Assembly (NCBI GenBank): GCA_017302775.1
Contig: JAFLDC010000206.1
Span: forward strand, 1-5,558
Length of the DNA stretch: 5,558 bases
From: Sphingomonadales bacterium
Lineage (GTDB): Bacteria; Pseudomonadota; Alphaproteobacteria; Sphingomonadales; Sphingomonadaceae
Direction: 5' to 3'
In this document: one piece after another, positions 1-5,558 of the stretch
Numbering within the stretch: position 1 is the stretch's first letter
Layout: every line of letters starts with the position of its first letter
Made by a program: the position numbers and the translations under genes
Notes under the pieces: model-generated
The model's input: the letters and a program-made list of their open reading frames with translations, nothing else
Databases searched by the model: none
Told to the model about the DNA's origin: nothing

Positions 1-2
1 GT

Positions 3-98
3 TCGGACATCGGAGAAGGTACGGCGGCTGCGCCACCTGCTTCTCCCCGTCCGCTCGGCGGCCTCTTCGCACCCGTTTCGGGGAGCCGGATGCAGTGA
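3..98 (+). CDS. Possible C-terminal end of an upstream gene (partial)
   Basis: A reading frame entering from the left edge runs through 31 codons to a TGA at 96-98. Its translation ends in PRPLGGLFAPVSGSRMQ, preceded by a short Ala/Pro-rich stretch. Such a tail resembles the linker-like C-terminus of a secreted or envelope protein. In related transfer modules a lytic transglycosylase gene often precedes the relaxase gene, so this could be its end, but no diagnostic motif lies in the visible part. All three forward frames are open over this GC-rich stretch, so the frame was chosen on composition and on the stop position, not on homology. The product is not identified. Confidence 0.35.
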   Translation, partial: SDIGEGTAAAPPASPRPLGGLFAPVSGSRMQ

Positions 99-200
99 TT
101 GCGCGCTGGCCCCTCTGGCGCGTGATGGCGTGGATTGGGGTGCAATTGTGCGGAAAGTGGGCCGTGAAGGGAGGAGGGTCAGGAGGATGGCAAGATAAAA

Positions 201-325
201 GCGGAGCCAGCCGCCGGGGTGTGGGGATGCAGATTTGCGTTGCTTTCAGAGCCAGCCGCCTCGTACCCCGGCTGGCTCCTTTCCGAAGAATTCGCGCAAT
301 TCCGCCGTGCGCGGAGCCAGCCGCC
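201..325 (+). repeat. Three direct copies of GAGCCAGCCGCC
   Basis: Exact 12-bp copies lie at 204-215, 249-260 and 314-325. The first and third extend to a 15-bp identity (GCGGAGCCAGCCGCC at 201-215 and 311-325), 110 bp apart. A fourth, inverted partial copy (CGGCTGGCTC) is at 269-278. The third copy ends 20 bases before the relaxase start codon. Copies in both orientations just upstream of a relaxase gene could be binding sites for a regulator or an accessory relaxosome protein; this role is inferred. Confidence 0.75.
249..278 (+). promoter_or_regulatory. Perfect 10-bp inverted repeat (hairpin) in the relaxase leader
   Basis: GAGCCAGCCG (249-258) and CGGCTGGCTC (269-278) are exact reverse complements separated by a 10-base loop. 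The stem is GC-rich and is followed by CTTTCC, not a run of T, so it does not look like a good intrinsic terminator. It may be an operator, an oriT hairpin or an attenuating structure in the relaxase mRNA leader. Its left arm is the second copy of the GAGCCAGCCGCC repeat. Confidence 0.6.
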
Positions 326-345
326 ATTCCGCGCCGCAACCGCCC

Positions 346-2091
346 ATGAGTGACGATGACTTCGAGATCAAACCGGGGCGCATCCGTGATCGCGCCTCTG
401 GTCAGCGCAAAGCGCGCACTCTCAAGGCGCAGCTTCGGGCCTTGTCCAACCGGGCCGGACACGGCGGCCGATCCGGTCGTTCAGGTTCCGGGCGCGGCAC
501 CGGCCGACGGGCGCGAGGCCGGATTGCCAACCTGCGGACAACCTCGCGTTCCAGCAATCGCCGTGTCATCGTCAAGGCGCGCGTCGTGCGGCACCGGGGA
601 TCGCGCTTCGCCGCAGCGCCGCTCGCGCAGCACCTGACCTATCTCAAACGCGACGGCGTCACCCAAGACGGAAAGGACGCCGAATTGTTTGGTGCCGATC
701 CCGAACCGGTCGACGGCAAGCTCTTCGCCGAGCGTTGCGCCGACGACCGCCATCACTTCCGCTTCATCGTCTCGCCCGAAGATGCAGGCGAGCTTGCCGA
801 TGTCCGGGCATTCACGCGCGAACTGCTGACGGATATGGAGAAGGATCTTGGCACCCGGCTCGACTGGGTGGCGGTCGACCACTGGAATACCGACAACCCC
901 CACATCCATATCCTGGTCAGAGGGAAGGCCGACGATGGCCACGACCTGGTTATCGACAAGGACTACATCCGCGAAGGGATGCGCAGTCGCGCGGAAGCGC
1001 GCGTTTCGCTTGAGCTCGGACCGCGCAGTGAGCGCGAGGTCGAGCGAACCATCTTGCGCGAGATCGATGCCGATCGCTGGACCGGCCTCGATCGCCGTCT
1101 CCAGCGGATGGCCGATGAGCTGGGCGGCGTGGTCGATCTTCGCCCCGATCCGACGCGGACTGCGAACCCCGGCAGGCAACATCTCATCGGACGCGCCACC
1201 AAGCTCGAACGCATGGCGCTTGTCGACAGGATCGCGCCAGGATGCTGGAGGCTCAAGCCGGGACTTGAACAATCGCTCCGCGAGCTCGCGGTCAGGGGCG
1301 ACGTGATCAAGACCATGCACCGGGCGATGACCAGCCAAGGCCTTGCTGCGGAGACCGGACGGTTCGCCATGCATGATGGAGCTGCGCCGGAGCCGGTGAT
1401 CGGCCGACTGGTCGAGCGCGGGCTTCACAACGAGTTGACCGGCGAGGCCTATGCCGTGATCGATGGTGCCGACGGCCGTGTCCATCACCATAAGTTCAGT
1501 GACATCGACCTGACTGGCGATGCCACGCCCGGCGGAATCGTCGAACTTCGGACCTGGACTGACCGGCGCGGCCGCGAGCAATCCTCGCTCTGGACCCATT
1601 CCGATCTCGATCTCGCCGCACAGCAGACCGCGCGGGGATCGACCTGGCTCGACAAGCAAATCGTCGCATCCGAACCGCTGCCCCTCGGCGCAGGGTTTGG
1701 TAGCGAGATCGAAGCAGCCAAGACGCAGCGACTGGAGTATCTCGAAGCCGAGGGTCTCGCGAAACGGCAAGGCAACCGCTTCGTGCTTTCCCGCAATTTG
1801 CTCGGAACGCTGCGCGACCGCGACCTTGCCGAGGCAGGGGCCGCGCTCTCCCGCGAGCACAACCTGCCCTATCGTCAGGGCAAGCCGAGCGGCGAGGTGT
1901 CGGGCGTCTATCGGGTGCGCGTCCAGCTCGCATCGGGGCGCTTTGCGATGATCGACGACGGCCTCGGCTTTTCGCTCGTTCCCTGGTCGAAGCAGCTCGA
2001 CCGGCACCTGAGGCAATATGTCAGCGGCGCTTCGCGATCGGATGGCGGGATCGAGTGGACGCTTGGCCGCTCGCGTGGGATTGAAATCTAG
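346..2091 (+). CDS. rlxS: VirD2-like relaxase/mobilization nuclease with DUF3363 region
   Basis: This 581-residue protein is the DNA-nicking relaxase of conjugation. It would cut one strand at oriT, stay bound to the 5' end through a tyrosine and be exported with the strand. Residues 9-73 are a strongly basic, low-complexity tail. The nuclease domain follows: LTYLKRDGV at 97-105, with Tyr99 the likely catalytic tyrosine; HHFRFIVSPEDA at 136-147; and the three-histidine metal motif HWNTDNPHIH at 179-188 (His179, 186, 188), followed by ILVRG. The rest, from about residue 215, matches the DUF3363 region of this relaxase class. Length and motifs indicate a complete, probably active enzyme. The ATG at 346 gives the family-like start MSDDDFEIKPGRIRD; a TTG at 235 in the same frame would add 37 atypical residues. 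No clear Shine-Dalgarno sequence precedes the ATG. Downstream lie a DUF3800 gene and then traG. The symbol follows the rlxS class and is assigned by resemblance. Confidence 0.96.
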   Translation: MSDDDFEIKPGRIRDRASGQRKARTLKAQLRALSNRAGHGGRSGRSGSGRGTGRRARGRIANLRTTSRSSNRRVIVKARVVRHRGSRFAAAPLAQHLTYLKRDGVTQDGKDAELFGADPEPVDGKLFAERCADDRHHFRFIVSPEDAGELADVRAFTRELLTDMEKDLGTRLDWVAVDHWNTDNPHIHILVRGKADDGHDLVIDKDYIREGMRSRAEARVSLELGPRSEREVERTILREIDADRWTGLDRRLQRMADELGGVVDLRPDPTRTANPGRQHLIGRATKLERMALVDRIAPGCWRLKPGLEQSLRELAVRGDVIKTMHRAMTSQGLAAETGRFAMHDGAAPEPVIGRLVERGLHNELTGEAYAVIDGADGRVHHHKFSDIDLTGDATPGGIVELRTWTDRRGREQSSLWTHSDLDLAAQQTARGSTWLDKQIVASEPLPLGAGFGSEIEAAKTQRLEYLEAEGLAKRQGNRFVLSRNLLGTLRDRDLAEAGAALSREHNLPYRQGKPSGEVSGVYRVRVQLASGRFAMIDDGLGFSLVPWSKQLDRHLRQYVSGASRSDGGIEWTLGRSRGIEI

Positions 2092-2194
2092 GATGTCGTT
2101 TTGCGATAACAGAGCTGCCATTGGGCCGCTTGCACCTCTTACCTGAAAGCTGCCGCTAGTTTGTGCTCTTCTAAGCACTGACAGCTAGGATGTC
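2088..2194 (+). repeat. 10-bp direct repeat CTAGGATGTC at the end of rlxS
   Basis: Exact copies lie at 2088-2097 and 2185-2194, 97 bp apart. The first copy contains the TAG stop codon of the relaxase gene. The bases after the two copies differ. Its last five bases, ATGTC, equal the first five bases of traG. The pair may mark insertion junctions, as discussed in the findings. Confidence 0.7.
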
Positions 2195-2314
2195 AGGCGA
2201 CTGTCTGCTTTTGCGGAATGGATGATTTCATCGAGACATTAAGTTGGACGTCCGCCTTCTTCAAAGAGACGCAATGATAGCTTTCCAATTCCGACGGTTC
2301 AATCGAGCGCTTAT
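2092..2314 (+). other. AT-richer spacer between rlxS and the DUF3800 gene
   Basis: No gene is supported here. By hand count the GC content of 2101-2340 is about 48%, with 2221-2280 at about 43%, against about 65-68% in sampled stretches of the flanking transfer genes. A weak stem (GTGCT 2163-2167 with AGCAC 2174-2178, six-base loop) has no T-run, so no intrinsic terminator can be called after rlxS. A poor promoter-like pair (TTCCGA 2289-2294 and TATATG 2312-2317, 17 bp apart) lies just before the DUF3800 start. The composition suggests DNA of a different origin from the transfer genes. Confidence 0.6.
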
Positions 2315-3499
2315 ATGCTATGGCGCGCTATGGCATCTTACGAACGCGAAGAATCGCACAATACGAGAGAAGGCGTCCTCGATCTCTTCTTGGACGAATC
2401 CGGGTTCACCGGTTCGCGGCTCCTCGACGCGGATCAGCCGGTCTTCGCCTACGCGTCCGTTGCAATTGAGGAACGCCGCGCATGGGAGATACTTGAACGT
2501 GCTCGGAAAGATCACCCGGTCCAGATGCCAGAATTGAAGGCGCAGAAACTGCTGTCGTCAGAGAGGGGCCGAAGCCTGGTCGCTCAGGTTCTTGCTGAGA
2601 TCGACGGCCTTTATTCGTTCGTCGTTCAAAACAAGCGGGTTGTGCTCTGCGGGAAGCTGTTCGAGTACATTTTCGAGCCGGTCTTTCAATTCTCGCCCGA
2701 GTTGCTGTATCAGAAGAATCTTCACCGGTTCGTCGCAATGTATTGCTTTATCAATTCGGTGGATGAGATCGGCGAGGAGACACTCGTGCAATTCGAGGGC
2801 TATATGCGCTCCCTCGACCCCAGCGATGCCCCGCTGCTATTCGATCAGGAAGCGTCGGCACATCTACCCGAAGACCACCCCCTTAAGCTCGTGTTGCGCT
2901 TCGCGAACGGATACCGCGACATCATCGTCGCCGACAACGCTCGGCTGCGAATAACAACGCCCGACGAAGGAAAGTATGTGCTCGACGTTTCGGCGGCGGG
3001 ACTGTGGAGCCTTATCAATCATTGGGGGCAACAGAAGCGTCCGTTGCGGGTTGTCTGCGACGACAGCAAGCCAATCGCAGCGGTGCTTCCATCCCTGATC
3101 GGCGAGGGCAAGGAGTTCGTAATCCGGCGAGCAGTCGCGCTGGGCGGCTCTCCCGAGCAATTTGGTTGGGACTTGGCTGAACCCGTCGCCTTAACAGATT
3201 CCCGCGGCAGCCCGGGGCTGCAGATCGCGGACCTAGTAGCCAGTTCCGCCACGCGAGTTGCGAAAGACCGCGACGAAAGTTCTGAGATAGCTAAGGCACT
3301 GGATCGTCACATCCATCCCCACTCAATCGGGACGGATCTGGCACCGGTGCAGCTGGGCACACGTGAGGCTGACGTCAACTGGCTCGTTCTGATGGAATTG
3401 GCCGAGCGAGCGGATCGCCGCGACGATCCGCGTTTCGGCCTCGAAGCGGTATATCAATACGCGGAAGATAGCTGGACACCCAATCGATTGGGCGGATGA
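2315..3499 (+). CDS. DUF3800 domain-containing protein (predicted RNase H-like fold)
   Basis: This 394-residue soluble protein has no signal peptide or membrane segment. It carries the hallmarks of the DUF3800 family: FLDESG at residues 25-30 (Asp27, Glu28) on the first strand, VVCDDSKPI at 246-254 (Asp249, Asp250), and LQIADLVAS at 302-310 with the family QxxD motif (Gln303, Asp306), preceded by Asp295. The spread of acidic residues fits a metal-dependent RNase H-like nuclease fold; activity and substrate are not known. DUF3800 genes often occur as accessory genes on mobile elements and in defence-rich regions, so a protective or competition role is possible but unproven. ATG 2315 is the longest start; ATG 2330 (MASYEREE) is equally plausible, and neither has a Shine-Dalgarno sequence. 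The sampled first third has about 53-58% GC in most lines, lower than the neighbouring transfer genes. Its place between relaxase and coupling-protein genes marks it as likely cargo. Confidence 0.93.
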   Translation: MLWRAMASYEREESHNTREGVLDLFLDESGFTGSRLLDADQPVFAYASVAIEERRAWEILERARKDHPVQMPELKAQKLLSSERGRSLVAQVLAEIDGLYSFVVQNKRVVLCGKLFEYIFEPVFQFSPELLYQKNLHRFVAMYCFINSVDEIGEETLVQFEGYMRSLDPSDAPLLFDQEASAHLPEDHPLKLVLRFANGYRDIIVADNARLRITTPDEGKYVLDVSAAGLWSLINHWGQQKRPLRVVCDDSKPIAAVLPSLIGEGKEFVIRRAVALGGSPEQFGWDLAEPVALTDSRGSPGLQIADLVASSATRVAKDRDESSEIAKALDRHIHPHSIGTDLAPVQLGTREADVNWLVLMELAERADRRDDPRFGLEAVYQYAEDSWTPNRLGG

Positions 3500-3665
3500 C
3501 GCAACGATACGCAGCCGGGAATGTCCGCTATACTGGTTGGCGCGCTTGAAAGCAGTCCTTCCGCACTCCCCGACAAACCCGCCATCGCAAGTCAAAGTTC
3601 GCCAGAGTGCGATGACGACTGGACCGCGCTTGTCCGACTAATCGTTAGCGCTCCATGCTGGCGCT
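3500..3665 (+). other. Spacer between the DUF3800 gene and traG
   Basis: No gene is supported in these 166 bases. A frame opening at ATG 3521 begins MSAILVGALE but soon runs in another frame through traG and looks spurious. A TATACT hexamer at 3529-3534 resembles a -10 box but has no recognisable -35 box at 16-18 bp. There is no intrinsic terminator after the DUF3800 gene, so read-through from upstream into traG remains possible. Confidence 0.5.
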
Positions 3666-3674
3666 ATGTCCGCT
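3521..3674 (+). repeat. 9-bp direct repeat ATGTCCGCT at the traG start
   Basis: Exact copies lie at 3521-3529 and 3666-3674, 145 bp apart. The second copy is the first three codons of traG (Met-Ser-Ala). The flanking bases of the two copies differ. The repeat shares its first five bases, ATGTC, with the end of the CTAGGATGTC repeat at the rlxS stop, which is the basis of the insertion model given in the findings. Confidence 0.65.
3646..3666 (+). promoter_or_regulatory. Small inverted repeat abutting the traG start codon
   Basis: TAGCGC (3646-3651) and GCGCTA (3661-3666) are exact reverse complements with a nine-base loop. The right arm ends on the A of the traG ATG. If folded in the mRNA it would occupy the place where a Shine-Dalgarno sequence is expected, and none is seen there. 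It could reduce translation initiation or be an operator; with six base pairs it may also be chance. Confidence 0.3.
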
Positions 3675-5558
3675 GCGAAGATCCTCTGGGGCCAGGTGCT
3701 GGCCGTGTTCCTGATCATCCTGATCAGCGTCTGGAGCGCAACTCAGTGGACGGCCTCCGCACTCGGCTACCAGCCTGAGCTGGGTTCGCCCTGGTTCTCG
3801 GCGTTCGGTCATCCGGTCTACCGGCCCTATGACCTCTTCTGGTGGTGGTTTTCTTACGATGCCTATGCGCCGCAGATCTTCGACAAGGGTGGGATGATCG
3901 CGACATCGGGCGGCTTCGTCGCGATCTTGGTCGCGATCGCCATGTCGGTCTGGCGCGGCCGCGAGAACCGCAATGCCAATACCTACGGGACCGCGCGCTG
4001 GGCAACCCGCGAGGACATCCGCAAGGCCGGTCTGTTTGCCGACAGCGGAGTGGTACTCGGCCAGTTCAACAACAACTATCTGCGGCATGACGGTGCCGAG
4101 CATGTCCTGTGCTTCGCGCCAACCCGTTCAGGCAAGGGCGTCGGCCTCGTCATCCCGAGCCTGCTCACCTGGCCGGGCACCGCCATCGTCCACGACATCA
4201 AGGGCGAAAACTGGGACATCACCGCGGGCTTCCGCAGCACGTTCAGCCGCACCCTGCGCTTCGATCCGACCAGCCTCGAATCCGCTGCCTATAACCCGCT
4301 GCTCGAGGTGCGCCGCGGCATCAATGAAGTGCGCGATGTCCAGAACATCGCTGATATCCTGGTCGATCCCGAAGGCAGCCTCGAAAAGCGCAACCATTGG
4401 GAAAGGACCAGCCACGCCTTATTGGTTGGTGCGATCCTCCATGTCCTCTATGCAGGAGGCGACAAGTCGCTCGCGGGCGTCGCCGCCTTCCTCTCCAACC
4501 CGAATGAGACGATCGAGAACACGCTCTATGCGATGATGGACACCCCGCATTTGGGCGAGGCCGGACCACATCCGGTGGTCGCAAGTGCCGCGCGCGAATT
4601 GCTCAACAAGTCCGACAATGAGCGTTCGGGCGTGCTTTCGACCGCCATGTCGTTCCTCGGCCTTTACCGAGACCCTGTGATCGCCAAGGTCACCAGCCAT
4701 TCCGATTGGCGGATCGCCGATCTCGTCGAGGGTCCTCCGGCTTCGCTCTACCTGGTGGTTCCGCCCTCTGACATCAGCCGGACCAAGCCGCTGATCCGGC
4801 TGATCCTCAACCAGATCGGCCGCCGCCTCACCGAAGAGTTCGATCCCAAAACCAAGCGCCAGCGCGTTCTGCTGATGCTCGACGAGTTCCCGGCATTGGG
4901 CAGGCTAGACTTCTTCGAAAGCGCGCTCGCCTTCATGGCGGGCTACGGGCTGAAGGCCTTCCTGATTGCCCAATCACTCAATCAGATCGAGCGCGCCTAC
5001 GGCCAAAACAACGCGATCCTCGACAACTGCCATGTCCGCGTGGCCTTTGCGACCAACGACGAGCGCACCGCCAAGCGCGTGTCGGAATCGCTGGGGACAA
5101 CAACCGAGCAGCGCTCGATGAAGAACTATGCCGGGCATCGTCTATCACCTTGGCTCGGCCACCTGATGATCTCGCGTTCGGAAACAGCGCGGGCGCTTCT
5201 CACCCCTGGCGAGGTTCTGCAACTGCCCGAGACCGATGAGGTCGTGCTGATGTCCGGCGCCCCTCCGATCAAGGCGAAGAAGGCGCGCTACTACAAGGAT
5301 CGCCGGCTTCAGGCTCGTGTGGTCAAGGCACCCGCCAGTTGCGGCCAATCGAAGACTCCCCGCTCGCCCGAAGACTGGAGTGCGCTTCCCCCGATCGAAG
5401 CCGACCCAGACTTGGTCGCAGAACATCGGCGCAAGCTCGATTCCGCCAATGGCGGATTGCGGCGCGAGCCGGAATTGCCCGAGCATGTCGAGGTCATTGC
5501 CAAGCCGAAGGCGCCGACGGCCGAGTTCGAGTTTTCCGACGTCGTTGGTGTGGAAGAC
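3666..5558 (+). CDS. traG: Type IV secretion coupling ATPase, TraG/VirD4 family (3' end outside the window)
   Basis: This is the inner-membrane coupling protein of conjugation: a hexameric ATPase that recruits the relaxase-DNA complex and feeds it to the mating-pair channel. The window holds 631 codons with no stop; relatives are about 660 residues, so only a short C-terminal tail seems missing. Two N-terminal membrane helices (about residues 7-26 and 78-95) enclose a periplasmic loop rich in aromatic residues (FWWWFSYDAYAP). The Walker A motif is PTRSGKGVG at 152-160 and Walker B is VLLMLDEFPALG at 401-412 (Asp406, Glu407). The conserved stretch FLIAQSLNQI at 432-441 and NNAILDNCHVRVAFATND at 448-465 are typical of the family. 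ATG 3666 gives the family-like start MSAAKILWGQVLAVF; no Shine-Dalgarno sequence precedes it. The VirD4-type relaxase upstream is its natural partner. No frameshift or lost key residue was seen. Confidence 0.96.
   Translation, partial: MSAAKILWGQVLAVFLIILISVWSATQWTASALGYQPELGSPWFSAFGHPVYRPYDLFWWWFSYDAYAPQIFDKGGMIATSGGFVAILVAIAMSVWRGRENRNANTYGTARWATREDIRKAGLFADSGVVLGQFNNNYLRHDGAEHVLCFAPTRSGKGVGLVIPSLLTWPGTAIVHDIKGENWDITAGFRSTFSRTLRFDPTSLESAAYNPLLEVRRGINEVRDVQNIADILVDPEGSLEKRNHWERTSHALLVGAILHVLYAGGDKSLAGVAAFLSNPNETIENTLYAMMDTPHLGEAGPHPVVASAARELLNKSDNERSGVLSTAMSFLGLYRDPVIAKVTSHSDWRIADLVEGPPASLYLVVPPSDISRTKPLIRLILNQIGRRLTEEFDPKTKRQRVLLMLDEFPALGRLDFFESALAFMAGYGLKAFLIAQSLNQIERAYGQNNAILDNCHVRVAFATNDERTAKRVSESLGTTTEQRSMKNYAGHRLSPWLGHLMISRSETARALLTPGEVLQLPETDEVVLMSGAPPIKAKKARYYKDRRLQARVVKAPASCGQSKTPRSPEDWSALPPIEADPDLVAEHRRKLDSANGGLRREPELPEHVEVIAKPKAPTAEFEFSDVVGVED

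Larger units (their letters stand above)
99..345 (+). other. Non-coding leader upstream of the relaxase gene
   Basis: This is about 247 bases with no convincing gene. It holds three direct copies of a GAGCCAGCCGCC motif, one perfect hairpin and a purine-rich tract at about 166-190 (GGGAGGAGGG and AGGAGG). Relaxase genes are often next to the origin of transfer, and repeats with a hairpin upstream of a relaxase gene fit an oriT or a relaxosome-binding/autoregulatory region. No known nic-site consensus could be recognised with confidence, so the oriT reading is only a possibility. No clear -35/-10 promoter was found. Confidence 0.5.

Noticed and set aside
182..189. Minus-strand CATCCTCC, one mismatch from the RP4-type nic consensus YATCCTGY
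   Set aside because: An eight-base near-match is weak, and the relaxase here is not of the RP4 TraI type by sequence. Not enough to call a nic site.
170..198. Purine-rich tract followed by a three-codon minigene (ATG GCA AGA TAA)
   Set aside because: The AGGAGG abuts the ATG and the frame is trivially short; most likely chance.
235..345. Upstream TTG start for the relaxase gene
   Set aside because: It would add 37 residues unlike the family, encoded by the repeat region. The ATG at 346 gives a typical N-terminus.
95..349. 84-codon plus-strand open frame in the relaxase leader
   Set aside because: Its product is Arg/Trp-rich with no family resemblance, it runs through the repeats and hairpin and overlaps the rlxS start. 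All frames are open here because of GC content.
481..2178. Long open frame on the minus strand (565 codons) opposite the relaxase gene
   Set aside because: It mirrors the high-GC codon pattern of rlxS, whose plus-strand product has clear relaxase motifs. The antisense product has no recognisable domain.
2289..2317. TTCCGA/TATATG as a promoter giving a nearly leaderless DUF3800 transcript
   Set aside because: The spacing of 17 bp is right, but both hexamers match the consensus poorly; kept only as a remark.
3529..3534. TATACT as a -10 box for a traG promoter
   Set aside because: No -35-like hexamer lies 16-18 bp upstream; a lone hexamer is not sufficient evidence.
2092..3665. Insertion sequence carrying the DUF3800 gene
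   Set aside because: No transposase gene and no terminal inverted repeats were seen at the possible ends, so it is not called a mobile element despite the flanking short repeats.

Overview
The window looks like part of the conjugative-transfer module of an integrative and conjugative element or plasmid from an alphaproteobacterium. The high GC content, the codon use and the close resemblance of the relaxase and coupling protein to sphingomonad/erythrobacter-type elements point to Sphingomonadales. This placement is from memory of the families, not from a search. All convincing genes are on the + strand.

Layout: (1) bases 3-98 may be the last 31 codons of an upstream gene, weakly supported. 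(2) Bases 99-345 are a non-coding leader with three copies of GAGCCAGCCGCC, one of which forms a perfect 10-bp hairpin; this is a candidate regulatory or oriT-type region. (3) Bases 346-2091 encode a complete VirD2-like relaxase with a C-terminal DUF3363 region (rlxS type). (4) Bases 2092-2314 are an AT-richer spacer without a gene. (5) Bases 2315-3499 encode a complete DUF3800-family protein, a predicted RNase H-like, nuclease-type fold of unknown role. (6) Bases 3500-3665 are a second spacer. (7) Bases 3666 to the window end encode the VirD4/TraG-type coupling ATPase, cut off by the window probably some 30 residues before its C-terminus.

The relaxase nicks oriT and stays attached to the DNA strand. 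The TraG ATPase docks this nucleoprotein at the type IV secretion channel. In elements of this kind the relaxase and coupling-protein genes usually lie side by side, so the DUF3800 gene between them looks like acquired cargo. Two short repeats support insertion. CTAGGATGTC spans the rlxS stop and recurs 97 bp downstream. ATGTCCGCT is the start of traG and also occurs 145 bp upstream of it. The two repeats share ATGTC, so they would join into CTAGGATGTCCGCT, an rlxS stop followed after one base by the traG ATG. This suggests that a tight rlxS-traG junction was opened by insertion of the DUF3800 segment, perhaps in two steps. That reconstruction is inference from short repeats and is the most interesting observation in the window.
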